Of a DNA stretch of 20,668 nucleotides, positions 8,914 to 19,262 are shown in pieces. The translations under genes and the position numbers were made by a program. The DNA comes from Phlegmacium glaucopus. Its lineage: Eukaryota > Basidiomycota > Agaricomycetes > Agaricales > Cortinariaceae. Below the pieces are notes generated by a model that saw only the letters and a program-made list of their open reading frames with translations, was not told the origin of the DNA and did not search any database. The stretch lies in NCBI GenBank assembly GCA_015039465.1, contig MU130542.1:330051-350718 (forward strand). Direction: 5' to 3'. Numbering within the stretch: the first letter of the stretch is position 1; each line of letters begins with the position of its first letter.

Positions 8914-9560
8914 ATAATTTATTGTCGTAGTGAGTTCTTGATGAAGAATTGCCTAGTAGATCACGAGAAAGGTGGTCTCGGGGCACAATGTACAACTCAC
9001 GATGTCGGTCTATTATCGTAATTAATGTTATTTTTGTTACGATTGACATACCATCAGTAAGATGCATAATAATAACGATTGTGTAAGTTTGATGTGAATT
9101 CGAAGTCGGACTACAGCTGTTCTCATGTGTGTAGACGTTTTCAAATTTTCGCCTTGTGCGCTTTTGGTTATTACCATATATGATTGAACTTGAGCTGTGG
9201 GCCGTGGCTACACCCAGCATTACGAGTCCCATCCGAGGCTAGCATTTGGAGCTTGGAGGAGCGTAGTGGAGTGTGAGGGCATACTGGGTCATAGCCACTA
9301 CTATTTTGGGGTGTTTTTGCTGTAATGGGTGGATGAGCAATTAAAAATACGCAGTTTAATTTGTTCAATCTGTTATCAACACATAGCTGGGACTGAGAAC
9401 GATCTATAAGGATCAGATGATACAGATATTGAGCGCTGAGCAGCGAATTAAGGGAGTATTTAGGAACGGTGCGTGGCGAAGGGACTGTAGCCGAAAGTCG
9501 CCGCATACACTCATAGCTGCTGCTGACCTGGAATCACAGTTGAGTTTCCACACCCGATTT
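8890..9560. repeat. Third copy of the gene A/B upstream region
   Basis: Begins with gacatggcttcacgatgaa, the same string that spans the start codon of genes A and B (there on the opposite strand), followed by one minisatellite unit, the tctattatcgtaat...attgacata stretch, the ttatcaacacatagctggg stretch and the possible decayed exon. It is interrupted by the insert at 9114-9322. No membrane-protein coding sequence lies to its left; the 7TM gene's 3' end is there instead. Confidence 0.8.
9114..9322. mobile_element. Possible 209-bp TA-site insertion
   Basis: Absent from the other two copies of the upstream region, which read across the site as ggattagtgagtgg and agattagtgagtgg. Here the TA is present on both sides (9112-9113 and 9323-9324). 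The ends start CAGC and finish GCTG, and an imperfect inverted pair lies inside (gtggctacacccag near 9204 and ctgggtcatagccac near 9283). It is consistent with a degenerate Tc1/mariner-type MITE, but terminal repeats are very short. Confidence 0.45.
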
Positions 9561-11051
9561 TCAAGTCCATACTTTCCATTTTGACCGAAGGCGTGTGGGG
9601 AGAGAGTGAACCGGATGGTTCTGAAGTCAGGAGATTCCATAAGCGAGACGAGTCTTGCCGCCAGCAGCATGACATCTGGTCTTCGAATTGCATGCGATGT
9701 CAGGTTCCTTCTGGGCCGACCTCCATACCTTCATCGTGAGTCATTTATCCACACTCACCCTCCTTGTCCGAAGAATCTAGAGTTTGATTGGGTTCTGGGT
9801 AGTGTCTTTGAACTAGTAAATCTTGTGAGCCTTGCGAGAAGTTTGCTGGCGTAAGTCGACACCCTAGACCGAACCTACAGCATAATCTATATGCAAACCA
9901 AAAAAAAAGAATGTATATGCGTCCGGAAATTTTTCAATAGAGCGGTGGTGAGATACCCAATTCCATAATATTGTCTAGGTCGGCTCCAATATTCAAATTG
10001 AGCGAATTCCACTTGTGAGAATATGGCGCGGAAAGGGCTCAAAGTGCGTGTTGTAGCTTCTGCGGCGAGGTTGGCAGTGGGTCAAAGGATCGGCAATGGA
10101 AGTACAGTATATTGTGCTCCAAAGATCGGTCTGGCATCGAATGAACCGGCGTTTTGGGTGGATTTTGTCATCGAGGGTATGGTTAAGAACGTGATGAATT
10201 TAATTTGTTTCAGCTTTCAAAGTCGTTCTACATGTTCTGGAAGGATTACTGAAAGGACTGATGATTAGCGATGCGAGAAACCTTGAAAACAGTCTCAGGC
10301 CGAGGACAGAAAGATACGTACCCAATGTCTAACTGGGGAGCCGAATCAAAGTGCCACCAGGCAACCGAACAAGGGGAGGATTGCTTTTTCAAGATCAGAC
10401 GACGAGTTCTCTTTTGAAAGTCTCTTGGGCCTGTTCGAAATCAGTACCAGTATGAACTGAGAAGCAGAACCCTACGGTGAATATTCAAACTCCGACTGAT
10501 CCACACTACGCGGTTCATTCCTCAACTTTTGTTACTCCGGTTTTATGCTGCTATGTTCATTTCAATTTGTAACATTAAGCTCAACAGGACCCTTTCCCCT
10601 CATTACGAGTCTAACATCATGCGCATTAATTCTGCCTAAATATGGGTATTTATACAAACAAAGGCGCACATAAGAAAATTTCAAAACGTCTACCATTTCG
10701 CAAATAGCTGTAAGGCTCAAATTTTACATGTGCAGCTTCAATATAGCCCTTCTCATTGGCCTACATAAATCCTTCAGACTTTTGAATTAAATTATCGAAC
10801 GCAGAATGATTTGCCAACATATCCACGCATTTGCAATATAACATGGCTGGATGCGTTTTCAACGACTTCTAAGGATACTTGCAGTCTTGGGCTCGCATGG
10901 CTGAGTCGCTCCTTTCCTTTTTACTCCAAGTCAAGCGTGTCTCCTATATGTCACCGATAAAGCCATTGTACGTATTTTCATCATCGATTCGTCCACCAAT
11001 TAATGATCATACACCCTTGCTTACTCAGAGTTACATTCTTGCTTTTGCCTT
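9561..11051. other. Unassigned stretch, no supported gene
   Basis: A plus-strand open frame of 81 codons lies at 10023-10268 and a minus-strand reading runs past the same place, but neither shows a known motif, convincing splice sites or a partner elsewhere in the window. From 10270 to 10870 the sequence is AT-rich with no coding signal. The last part (10880-11050) ends with a pyrimidine-rich acceptor leading into the dynamin relic and may hold a lost intron or upstream exon. Confidence 0.4.
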
Positions 11052-11640
11052 CTCAGACTCCCGGGAATTCAAGACGAACTGGAAAAAAATATAATCCGAG
11101 CTCGTGACCTCCTCAGAGGTCTACCCAAACTTTCTGACGACCTGCGTGGTCAACTCACTTCACTCCGTTATACGTTCACGAGCAACCTCGCTCATGGAAT
11201 TCGTGGGGTCCCAAATGAAGATGGGTCCATCCAAGCTATTTGTCTGGTTTGAGAAAAAGTCCTCACAGCAATCCTTATGACAGTTCAAAGGGACAAAGGG
11301 ACAAGGCGTCTTACTCAGGCTCAGTTTTTGCACAGCGAGGGTGAGGAATGGGACGAGGGTAGCGAGAGTGAAACTGAACCGTGTTTTGACCTAGCGCCTT
11401 CCAATTCTGCGAGAAGGCGAGAGGGTATCTTATCCAAAACGATTTATATCGATGAAGTCATGGGGAGGACGCATCAGTAAGGTATTTGATTCCGTTTATC
11501 AATTTTTGATGATGGTTCTTAATGACTTTCTTTGTACAGAGTTCGTACTCGTGAACCACCTAGCAACTATCCATTTGTCGTACAAAAAACTTTCATCGAT
11601 GTTGCGATAACTTTTGATCCGCCCTATCCCAAAGTCATCC
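11052..11640 (+). pseudogene. Dynamin-like GTPase relic, copy B (stalk only)
   Basis: Stalk region of a fungal dynamin-like GTPase, read on the plus strand: acceptor ttctcag, then IQDELEKNIIRARDLLRGLP, LTSLRYTFTSNLAHGIRGVP, a stop codon, EGEEWDEGSESETEPCFDL, ILSKTIYIDEVMGRTHQ, a 63-nt intron (11477-11539), and VRTREPPSNYPFVVQKTFID. The GTPase domain is missing. It parallels the mirrored copy 1 (reversed 2510-1930) and copy C (13470-14090). At least one in-frame stop and a frame change make it non-functional. Confidence 0.75.
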
Positions 11641-12343
11641 CACAAGCATCTCTATAGTAGCGAACCTCTTCCTCAGCCAATCGAGTGGCTTCGGTGGAAG
11701 GCCACGGTGTATCGTACCCAAGTCGTGAGGACGATGGGGATTAAGCTTGGTCGGTATCGCTCCGACCCGCAATTTCGTTCTGCCTCTACCTCCGTCTGCT
11801 CTTCTGGACCTCCGCCAATCCCAGAGCTCGATCAACCACCAACTACCAACCAGACTATCAGAAGGCCGCCTATCCAAGGATACATAATCGACTCCGATGA
11901 CCATTATTTTTCGAACCCAAACAACCGAACTCACATATAGACGTAAACAGTCGATCCAAACACTTTGCTCCAATGGCTACTCCGTCTATGCCCTATGTAT
12001 TACTTGGGCCACTCCACCCATCTCGACTCCATTGGCGTATGTATTTTCATTCCTTTGTTCTTATTGGGAATGAGTTGAGAGAGTTTGACTAGATCGTGAG
12101 AGTGAGCTGACAAATTACAGCAATGAAGTGAGTTAAAATACATAGAAGTGTATGAGTAACTGCAGCCTAAGTGTTGGATGGGAGATCAAGGAGCAGATAA
12201 TTGTAAATCTAGAACCGAAATTGACTCTAAGTCGGAACTGCTTAATGACATCATGATTCAATAAATTAAAGAGATTTTAAATTACTGGAGACCTACTTAC
12301 CAATGAAGCCAAGATAGCGACTCGAACGGCGAAGGACAAACGA
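11641..12343. other. Spacer between dynamin relics
   Basis: Open frames on both strands cover 11635-11973, but neither has a recognisable motif; the plus reading is proline- and serine-rich (PPPIPELDQPPTTN). From 11980 to 12340 nothing coding is seen apart from short GT-rich runs. No repeat partner was found in the window. Confidence 0.4.
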
Positions 12344-14100
12344 TGTGCAAGTTTATTTGTAGGCTTGTGCCGCTTGTGCCGAATACCCCTCAAAGTTCAG
12401 TCAAACTCCGATGCGAGTGTCGTAAGTCCACAACTCGACTCCCTGCACCGACTCGCCTGTGCCAACTCAGTACTACTGTTTGTCACCATGCAAACAACGC
12501 TGTCCTCTTTTATGGTACGATGACTACCGTGATCCTCGCTTCGACTCGTACTGAGGCCAAAATGAAAATTTCACAGTATCATTTACGATCAATATCAAGT
12601 TTGAAGAACACATTCGTCGAGCGCAGAGAGCCATCTTGACTCCTAACAAATCTTGGAAAGACTTCTTAGACAATGAAGACGAATACGGCCTTGTTTCTGA
12701 GTTAATTTTCTCAAACAACTGCGTCCCATTACAGATTAGTGGACCTGGAGGTGGCAGATCTGTTATTTCGGTGCGTTGCATGCTTTCTCATGTTTCTTCT
12801 CTGGCTTAATCTCCTTTTCCAATGATTAATAGGCTTAATTGCAAGTGTCAGTAGCGCTATGAAAGTAGCGATGACATCGCCCTCGTCGCTGAAATAAAAA
12901 AACCAAGCTGTATCATGTTGCTCGCAGTCACATGTGAAAGTAATACGGCTCCACCTTACCTTCTTATTAGATAATTTCTAATTCGTCTTTTTTTCGTTCT
13001 AGCTGATTTCGAGAACCAAGTTGTTCATCGCCTTGCCTGGCAGTATCATTCAGAAAGGAAGTGGGCGGTTGGTATGTTCTTCGGGTTCCAGTTATTCTAT
13101 GACTATCCCTCACCTTCACCGTCATCATACTAGGTGTGCTCACGGGGCCTGATCGTATTCTAAGTGAAGAAGACACAAATTGGCTTTCCTTTATTCAAGG
13201 TGAGAAGGAAACGCTGGAAATAATTGGTACTGTGTTAAGCCACCCAGTTCAAGCGACATTAAGCAAGGCACCACATGGCCAGGAAAAGAGAGTAGGAATC
13301 TTTTGCAATGACGTTACCATGGCCTGTAGTCGACACGGTCTATCAGAAGTATTTGAAGATCATCTAATCTTGTGGATAGGTTGAGCTCTATTTTATCGGA
13401 TTTGATTTCGAAAAGGTGTGTTTTAATCTCTTCCTTCCTTTCCTACTCATAGTTTATTCTTTCTTTTGCCTTCTCACAGATGCCCAGGAAAAGATGAACT
13501 GGAAAAATATATAACCCAAGCTCGTGACCTCCTCGACCACCTTGCGACGATCCGCGTAGTGAAATCGCTTCCCTCCTTCATACGTTCACGGGCAATCTCG
13601 CTCATGAAAAACTGGGGAGGGTCCCAGATGAAGATGGGTTCATCCAAGCTATTCGTCTCGTTCAAGAACAATTCCTCACAGCAATCTGTATGACGGCACC
13701 GTATTTCCTGAGCAGAAGTTCAAAGGGACAAGGTATCTCAGGTTTTGTACAGCGGGGGTGAGGAATGGGACGACGGGAGCTAGGGTGAAATCGGACCGTG
13801 TTTTGACCTAGTGCCTTCCAATTCTGCGAGAAGGCGGGAGGGTATTTTATCCAAAATGATTTATATCTATGCAGTCATGGAGAGGGCGCATCAGTAAGTA
13901 TTTGCTTCCGTTTATCAGTTTTGATGATGGTTCTGAACGACTTTCTTTTTACAGAGTTCGTACTCGTGAACTGCCTGGCAACTATCCATTCGTCGTACAA
14001 AAAACTTTCATCTGCTGCAACTCTCGATCCACCCTATCCCAAAGTCATCCCAAAAGCATCCCCTCACGTCCGTCACAACGCACTATTTTTGTACCATTAT
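12344..14100 (+). pseudogene. Dynamin-like GTPase relic, copy C
   Basis: Runs from a poor N-terminal region to the stalk. Readable pieces: FEEHIRRAQRAILTPNKSWKDFLD (about 12600-12670), ELIFSNNCVPLQISGPGG (about 12700-12755), ADFENQVVHRLAWQYHSERKWAVG (about 13000-13075), an intron, GVLTGPDRILSEEDTNWLSF (about 13132-13193), SSILSDLISKR, a 64-nt intron (13416-13479), CPGKDELEKYITQARDLLD, then frameshifted stalk and, after an intron at 13894-13954, VRTRELPGNYPF-like or shifted sequence. The G4 motif reads TGPD instead of TKPD; the lysine normally contacts guanine, so this copy would be impaired even if intact. The P-loop was not found. Copy 1 is the closest relative. Confidence 0.8.
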
Positions 14101-14600
14101 TCGTATATACCACATTGATCATTTCTGCCGTTTCATCCACCTCGATCACACAGACGCTACTTATCAACCAATCCTTCAGATTGTCAATTTAATTTACTGC
14201 TCCTCGCGTCTTTAAGTTAAATTCAACAATTGAAATTCTATTCCGAGTCCTCTATATCGTCCCTCCTCTCTTTATGCTATCCATCCATGTGCTAGATAAC
14301 AACTTTTTACAATACATCGCCATGCTCGAGAATTGATATCATCTCATTTTAGTTATACAAGACTAGAGTCGGAAGCCCTTGCATCTCGTCCTTAAAAGAA
14401 CAAGGGAGAATACTACAGAAGTTTCAAGTGTTTGAACACCAATCATTCAAAATAGCCTAAGTGTTATAATTCGTACTTCGAGAGGTATCATCAAAACAAC
14501 TAAAACATGAAATTCATTCTAATAAATACGCATTCAATCCAGTTTAGCTAGAAAACTCGAACAAGTGGAAAAATGTATGGATAAAGAAGTAGACTGTGGA
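14101..14600. other. 3' flank of gene B, shared with copy 1
   Basis: No gene seen. The sequence matches the mirrored 1397-1930 read backwards over its length with few changes, including the motifs cgagaggt and gtgttataattcgtacttc. It probably contains the 3' untranslated end of the original gene B. Confidence 0.7.
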
Positions 14601-16153
14601 CTATTCCTCCGAGTCGGATCCTCCAGACTCTGGATCCATTTCGGAATATAATGGTATACCGTAGCGTTCTCCAGCTTCATCAAGCAATTCTATGTCATGT
14701 AAGAAATGACCGTGCCGGAGCTTACTGACTGCTCCTTTAAACTGGATAACAATGTCATTCCGGATCCCTGGCTCAAACAAAAGGTGATCAGATTCAGGAG
14801 GACCAGGAATTGGATGGAGGGTGACATCATCAATCGTGAGTGATGACTCCGATGAGGGATTGAGTTGAATTATGGTTAATCCTAGAGTGACTGCGAGAGG
14901 CGCATCTTCTTTGCCGGAATGTTTGAGTCTCAGTATAAGACTTTGGCCAGTTGTTGGAGCGACGAATGAGATTAAAACTCTTGCATTATTCCCAAGTCTA
15001 TCCGGATCAGAACGCATGTTGTTCGAGCCGTCAGCGTCCATGAAAATGTATGTGAAAGAGTTCAACTTGGGTCGGATTTCCTCCGCGAATGCAATTAGAT
15101 CGTTATTGGTAGATTTGATGAACAGGGAATCACGGTGGATGGCGGGTAGACGTCCAAACCAGCCCCGAGATATTGAAGTCACCCATGGTAAATCACAAAG
15201 TGTGGCCTGAATCCAGTTGACATCGGAATCAGAATCAAAACCGTCGAAAGAGATGAGGACAATGTTTTTGTTTCCTTTCAGAGCATGCGAGTAGATTTCA
15301 AGTGGTGTACTAGTATGAAATACGTTGAGATGGAGCCACTTCGACCGAGAGTACCTGCATTTGAAATAGTGATGTGCTGGCTTGGCTTTGGCCTGAAGCC
15401 ATGGCTTTGGCCTGGCTTGCCTTGGCTTTGGCTTCACTTTTTCCAGGCCAAGGCCAAACCCTTGGTCTTGGCTTGGCCTTGGCCTGGCCTGGCTCAAGCC
15501 ATGGCTTGGGGTCAAAACTTGGCTTGACTTTGGCCTTGGCTTGGCCTTGGCTCAGGCCATGGCTTACACCTAAAAAAGTGAAGATTAGTAAAAAAAAAAA
15601 ATACATAACATTTTTTCTGCCTAAATTCATCATTAATTCTAATGTCTATCCATTATTCTCTGCAGGATCAGGTAATTTCTTTATGAATTATCCTTAAATG
15701 AATAAAAATACCCTATATAAAATAATATAATCACCTGTTTTATGATAAATTGTTTTTAGAAAAATCAAATTTTAACTTTTTATACATCATAATTTACCAC
15801 TCAGTCCTATCAAAAAATTTCCCAAAGCCATGGCTCAGGCCATGGCCTGTGGCTTTGAAAATCTCAAGCCAAGGCCACAGGCCAAGGTAAGCCAAGCTCA
15901 TGGCTTGGCTTTGGCCTGGCCTATTTTGCTTGGCTTGGCCTGGCTTCTGGCTTCCAGGCCAAGCCGGCACATCACTAATTTGAAAAGAGCATTGTCATCC
16001 CAAAATTGATCGAACCGTCCCAATTCCGATCCACGTTTCAAACGGAATTAGGTATCCTCGATCTCTTTTTCCATCCGTAGACGAATCTCACCGGTATCTT
16101 CGACCAGTGTCCTCAATTTGGATAGGGATGTTGACTTTGGTTTGTCAAGCCCT
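14601..16153 (-). pseudogene. Disconnected tail of membrane protein B
   Basis: Minus-strand sequence that was once the end of the membrane protein B gene. It continues from the truncation point as VWASHIGQFLEGLDKPKS, reaches a TAA at 16048-16050 (copy A has GAT there), continues FRLKRGSELGRFDQFWDD, is interrupted by the 611-bp insertion, and then reads RYSRSKWLHLNVFHTSTP to the TAG at 14601. The printed 304-codon frame from 15515 uses an ATG inside the insertion, so its first 50 or so residues (repeated PKPRQARPKP-like sequence) are transposon. The authentic part has VLISFVAPTTGQSLILRLKH and ends in an acidic SGGSDSEE tail. Family unknown. Confidence 0.75.
15367..15977. mobile_element. 611-bp hAT-like MITE with 8-bp target duplication
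   Basis: Both ends carry TAGTGATGTGC(T/C)GGCTTGG as inverted terminal repeats. The 8-bp direct repeat atttgaaa lies immediately outside (15359-15366 and 15978-15985). The mirrored copy 1, read backwards, keeps the unoccupied site with a single attcgaaa. Inside are runs of GGCTTGG/CCAAGCC words in both orientations flanking an AT-rich core (about 15575-15820), so the element can fold back. No transposase frame. 8-bp duplications and TAGTG-type ends fit the hAT superfamily. Confidence 0.9.
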
Positions 16154-18283
16154 TCAAGAAATTGGCCGATATGTGAGGCCCACACTCTCTGGACGTTTTG
16201 TCTTGCAGGATTCCAATGATTGTCTTTGTCTTGCAGGATTCCAATGATTGTCTTTGTCGAGGTCAGCCAACCTTTTCTTAGCTGCGTGCATGTGGGTATC
16301 GAGTCTCTTCCAGCAATTGGCCCTCCATTCCCTCGTCAATCTTTCTTTCTCTTCCACTCTATCATTACCGATCTGGTCCAGAACATCTTTCAGATTGTTC
16401 CAGAAAAGCTGCTCCCACTCCCCCACCTCGTATACCAGCAATTGCTCCATCAAGTAGTGTTCAAAAAACAGCGCCTGCTCCATCTCCCTCTTTGATAAAC
16501 CTGTTGCAGGCTTATTTTCAACTGACTCCTTGTCAACTCGATATTCCACTCCAACTTCGCCTTCGAACATCTCCTTAATCTCTTTGGTTATCATTTCCAT
16601 TCTCCGCGCAATCCACTTGACACGTTTCTCATCCAGCAACCGTCGCTCTCTTTCAATTGACGAGTGCATGAAATAATCACATATCAGCAAAGATTCCTCG
16701 TTTTGCTCCTTCTCCTTCCCCTTCTCAACAGCCATTTTCCAATCGTCTCCATCTTCTTCCTCCCTTAACCTCTGGACCGCACTGATAGTATCCTCCACTT
16801 TCATTGTCCAGCTGTTCTCTATAGTATACGCTTTGCTTATGTCGGTAGCTCCTAGTCGATACTGGATGTGCTCTAAGATCGACCGATGATGTTTTCGAAG
16901 TGAATCCAGATTATTGCTATCGCTGCATATTGGGTCCACTTTGGGATCAATTTTGGCGTCAATTTCGACTTCAAGTAGAAAGTGTCCGACATCAACGAGG
17001 GGCGCATTTGAATTTGTTGAGTAGAAAGTGTCAATTTCGTTGTCTCGGGTGTAAACTCGTGTCGTACGCTCCTTGTGATCCAAAACGGTGATATATAGAA
17101 TCCATTCTCCGAGTTTGTGACCCTTCGAATTCTCAGGTCCATTGTCCCCATTCCCGCGCCAATGTTCCCAATCTTCAAGTACAATCTCTTGGCGTTTCCG
17201 AGTCAAAGTGTAATACAGAGAAAGGTCAAGGTTGCGGAATGGCTCGATGAGACCAGCGAACGACGTGATAATCTTCAGGAATTCTTGCGCTCGAGTGAGA
17301 GGCAGCACCTTGTATTTTAAGATTTCTTCGTTGTCTTTGTTGCAAGTGGGAAGGGGTGAATATTCATCCGGTTTCAGAATAATCTCCAGTGGAGGCATGT
17401 CAATGTTGTCCCCGATTGGAATGAAGGCCCAAACAATGAATCGCGTCAAAGAAAGCACAGCTTCCACGCTGAGCCAACCAACAGGACCGGTTGTCGATAT
17501 CGACTTCTGTACGATGCTAAAACATCCAACATATCCCACAATAGATGCTAGGAGACCGAGAAGGAGGAGGCATAGCAACAGCCATGTGCGTGCATCTGTT
17601 TGATGTTTCTTCGTGTCGCGCTCGACGGCCGCCTCGATATCTGTATTAGGCGGCTGGTCTCCATTCTTAAGTTGGACAAGATATTGTTCGGAAAGAGCGG
17701 TTATTCGTCTTTGTATGACCAGCTGAATGAGCGCGGCGGTGATGCAGCTTCCAAAAACACGCAGGAACGGAAATACCATTGTCGTAGTAACCCCAGTGAA
17801 AGAAAGATATGGTACGACACTGGGCAAAGATAAACATGCGGCGGTCAGGGCCATCGTCTGGATGTTGAAAGCAGCGGACTTGTGGGATACCCCAGTTATC
17901 CTGTTTTTGTCAATATTAAGTTCCTGGATTAATTCGTCCATTCGAGTCTCGATGATTAAGCGCCCTTTCCTCCCTTTACCAGTCTCAACCATAATCAAAG
18001 AAAGGTTCTCTCCCTTCGGCTCGAATCCCACATCGCTAAGTATCTTTGCCCCTTCAATATCCCGGAACGAGATGCAAGCGACCAACGTCTTGTATCCCGC
18101 GCTGACTATCCCGAGACTTCCGAAGATCGACATTGGCGTTACTGCTACGGAAAAATATCCTCGTGAGAGTGCTGAGGTGACTTGGAATTCGCACTGCTCT
18201 GTACCGAGCAGCGGAAGAAGGGCTGAAATATTTTGTATTCCGCCTCCAAGAAATGAGCCTAATCCTGGATCACTGGATGACAT
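16154..18283 (-). CDS. Multi-pass membrane protein B, truncated
   Basis: 709 codons from the ATG at 18283 (MSSSDPGLGSFLGGG). The same plan as protein A: hydrophobic segments at residues about 52-72, 140-162, 168-192, 235-260 and 266-292 (LSVEAVLSLTRFIVWAFI); then charged sequence with AQEFLKIITSFAGLIEPF, EWILYITVLDHKERTTRV and, from about residue 540, a long Glu/Lys/Arg-rich probable helical region (EEKERLTREWRANCWKRL). The last 27 residues are out of the native frame because of the 28-bp duplication at 16197-16252. A protein ending there would keep all membrane segments, so function is possible but unproven. No introns, no known domain. Confidence 0.85.
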   Translation of the reverse strand: MSSSDPGLGSFLGGGIQNISALLPLLGTEQCEFQVTSALSRGYFSVAVTPMSIFGSLGIVSAGYKTLVACISFRDIEGAKILSDVGFEPKGENLSLIMVETGKGRKGRLIIETRMDELIQELNIDKNRITGVSHKSAAFNIQTMALTAACLSLPSVVPYLSFTGVTTTMVFPFLRVFGSCITAALIQLVIQRRITALSEQYLVQLKNGDQPPNTDIEAAVERDTKKHQTDARTWLLLCLLLLGLLASIVGYVGCFSIVQKSISTTGPVGWLSVEAVLSLTRFIVWAFIPIGDNIDMPPLEIILKPDEYSPLPTCNKDNEEILKYKVLPLTRAQEFLKIITSFAGLIEPFRNLDLSLYYTLTRKRQEIVLEDWEHWRGNGDNGPENSKGHKLGEWILYITVLDHKERTTRVYTRDNEIDTFYSTNSNAPLVDVGHFLLEVEIDAKIDPKVDPICSDSNNLDSLRKHHRSILEHIQYRLGATDISKAYTIENSWTMKVEDTISAVQRLREEEDGDDWKMAVEKGKEKEQNEESLLICDYFMHSSIERERRLLDEKRVKWIARRMEMITKEIKEMFEGEVGVEYRVDKESVENKPATGLSKREMEQALFFEHYLMEQLLVYEVGEWEQLFWNNLKDVLDQIGNDRVEEKERLTREWRANCWKRLDTHMHAAKKRLADLDKDNHWNPARQRQSLESCKTKRPESVGLTYRPIS
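16197..16252 (-). repeat. 28-bp tandem duplication causing frameshift in gene B
   Basis: The unit tttgtcttgcaggattccaa plus eight bases is present twice without spacer. Copy A has a single unit. 28 is not a multiple of 3, so the duplication shifts the frame and leads to the stop at 16154; removing one unit lets the frame continue as RVWASHIGQFLEGL. Confidence 0.9.
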
Positions 18284-18309
18284 GGCCTCACGATGAAAAT
18301 TTTATTGTC

Positions 18310-18360
18310 GTAGGGAGTTCTTGTTGTAGGGGATTCTTGTTGTAGGGAGTTCTTGTTGTA
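18310..18360. repeat. 16-bp minisatellite upstream of gene B, interrupted
   Basis: Three units of gtaggg(a/g)(g/a)ttcttgtt and the start of a fourth, which is split by the element at 18361 and resumes at 18998 as tagggagttcttgat. Confidence 0.85.
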
Positions 18361-18997
18361 CATCAGTAACTTTGCATCTGAGTTTCCAGAGGTTGCACAA
18401 CATAGAAAACATGAGAAAACACACAGAAACTATGGAAACTCAGACATCAGGAAACTTATGTCCCTTTTCCAGGAAACACACCTGTTGGGTGGGGTGTGGG
18501 AACCTAGGAAACTTGTAGAAACTCGAATTTAACAATTTACATACATAATTACTCTAGTAAGACTACATATGATGAGCAGATGCTCATGGGAATTGGGCGA
18601 AAAGTGGTGGCCTTTATATAAGTAAATGGGCTCAGGGTTAGTTCGCTAGAATATTCCATCAATTGCTTGACATTGACAACTGGAATTGATGGAATATTCT
18701 GGTGATTTCTAGTGAGCTAACCCTGAGGCCAGTTACTTATATAAAGCCACCACTGCACAGTTAATTCCCCACTAGCATCAGCTAGTTGTAGTCTTACTAG
18801 TTACTAGTAACTAGTAGTATTACTTTGGTAGACTAAATTTCGTAGTGACTGAATACTTAGCATTTTTGTTGTCATACAATGTAAGAACTGCAGAGTTTCT
18901 GTGTTTCTGTGTTTCCAGGCTTCCGAAAACCCAGAATCATGTAGAAACAAATGAAAACTCTTGAAAACACGGAATCTGAAATGCTATTTTACTGATG
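18361..18997. mobile_element. 637-bp fold-back MITE at a TA site
   Basis: Flanked by TA on both sides (18359-18360, 18998-18999) inside a minisatellite unit that is unbroken in other copies. The ends are inverted: CATCAGTAA at the left and TTACTGATG at the right, with further inverted similarity inward (gcatctgagttt / aatctgaaatgc). The centre is a long hairpin at about 18550-18825: agtaagactaca, tggtggcctttatataagta, ctcagggttag and attccatcaatt each recur in reverse complement about a loop near 18675. No coding capacity. The TA duplication suggests a Tc1/mariner-mobilised element. Confidence 0.85.
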
Positions 18998-18999
18998 TA

Positions 19000-19262
19000 G
19001 GGAGTTCTTGATGAAGAATGGCTTAATAAAGGTGGCCTCCAGGCACTATCGTAATGAATGTTATTTTTGTTATCATTGACATAAGTTGCCAGTGAATTAT
19101 AATAACGACTGTTGTAGGGGGTTCTTGTTGTAGGGAGTTCTTGTTGTAGGGAGTTCTTGATGAAGAATGGCTTAATAAAGGTGGCCTCCGGGCACTATCG
19201 TAATGAATGTTATTTTTGTTATCACATTGACATAAGTTGCCAGTGAATTATAATAACGACTG
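19000..19262. repeat. Tandem duplication in gene B upstream region
   Basis: About 112 bases starting gggagttcttgatgaag (19000-19111) recur at 19149-19261 with minor changes, separated by minisatellite units. Gene A and the third copy have this stretch once. Confidence 0.85.

Noticed and set aside
15285..15697. Frames rich in Ala-Leu-Trp or Pro-Lys-Ala across the insertion
   Set aside because: Produced by GGCTTGG/CCAAGCC word repeats inside the hAT-like element.
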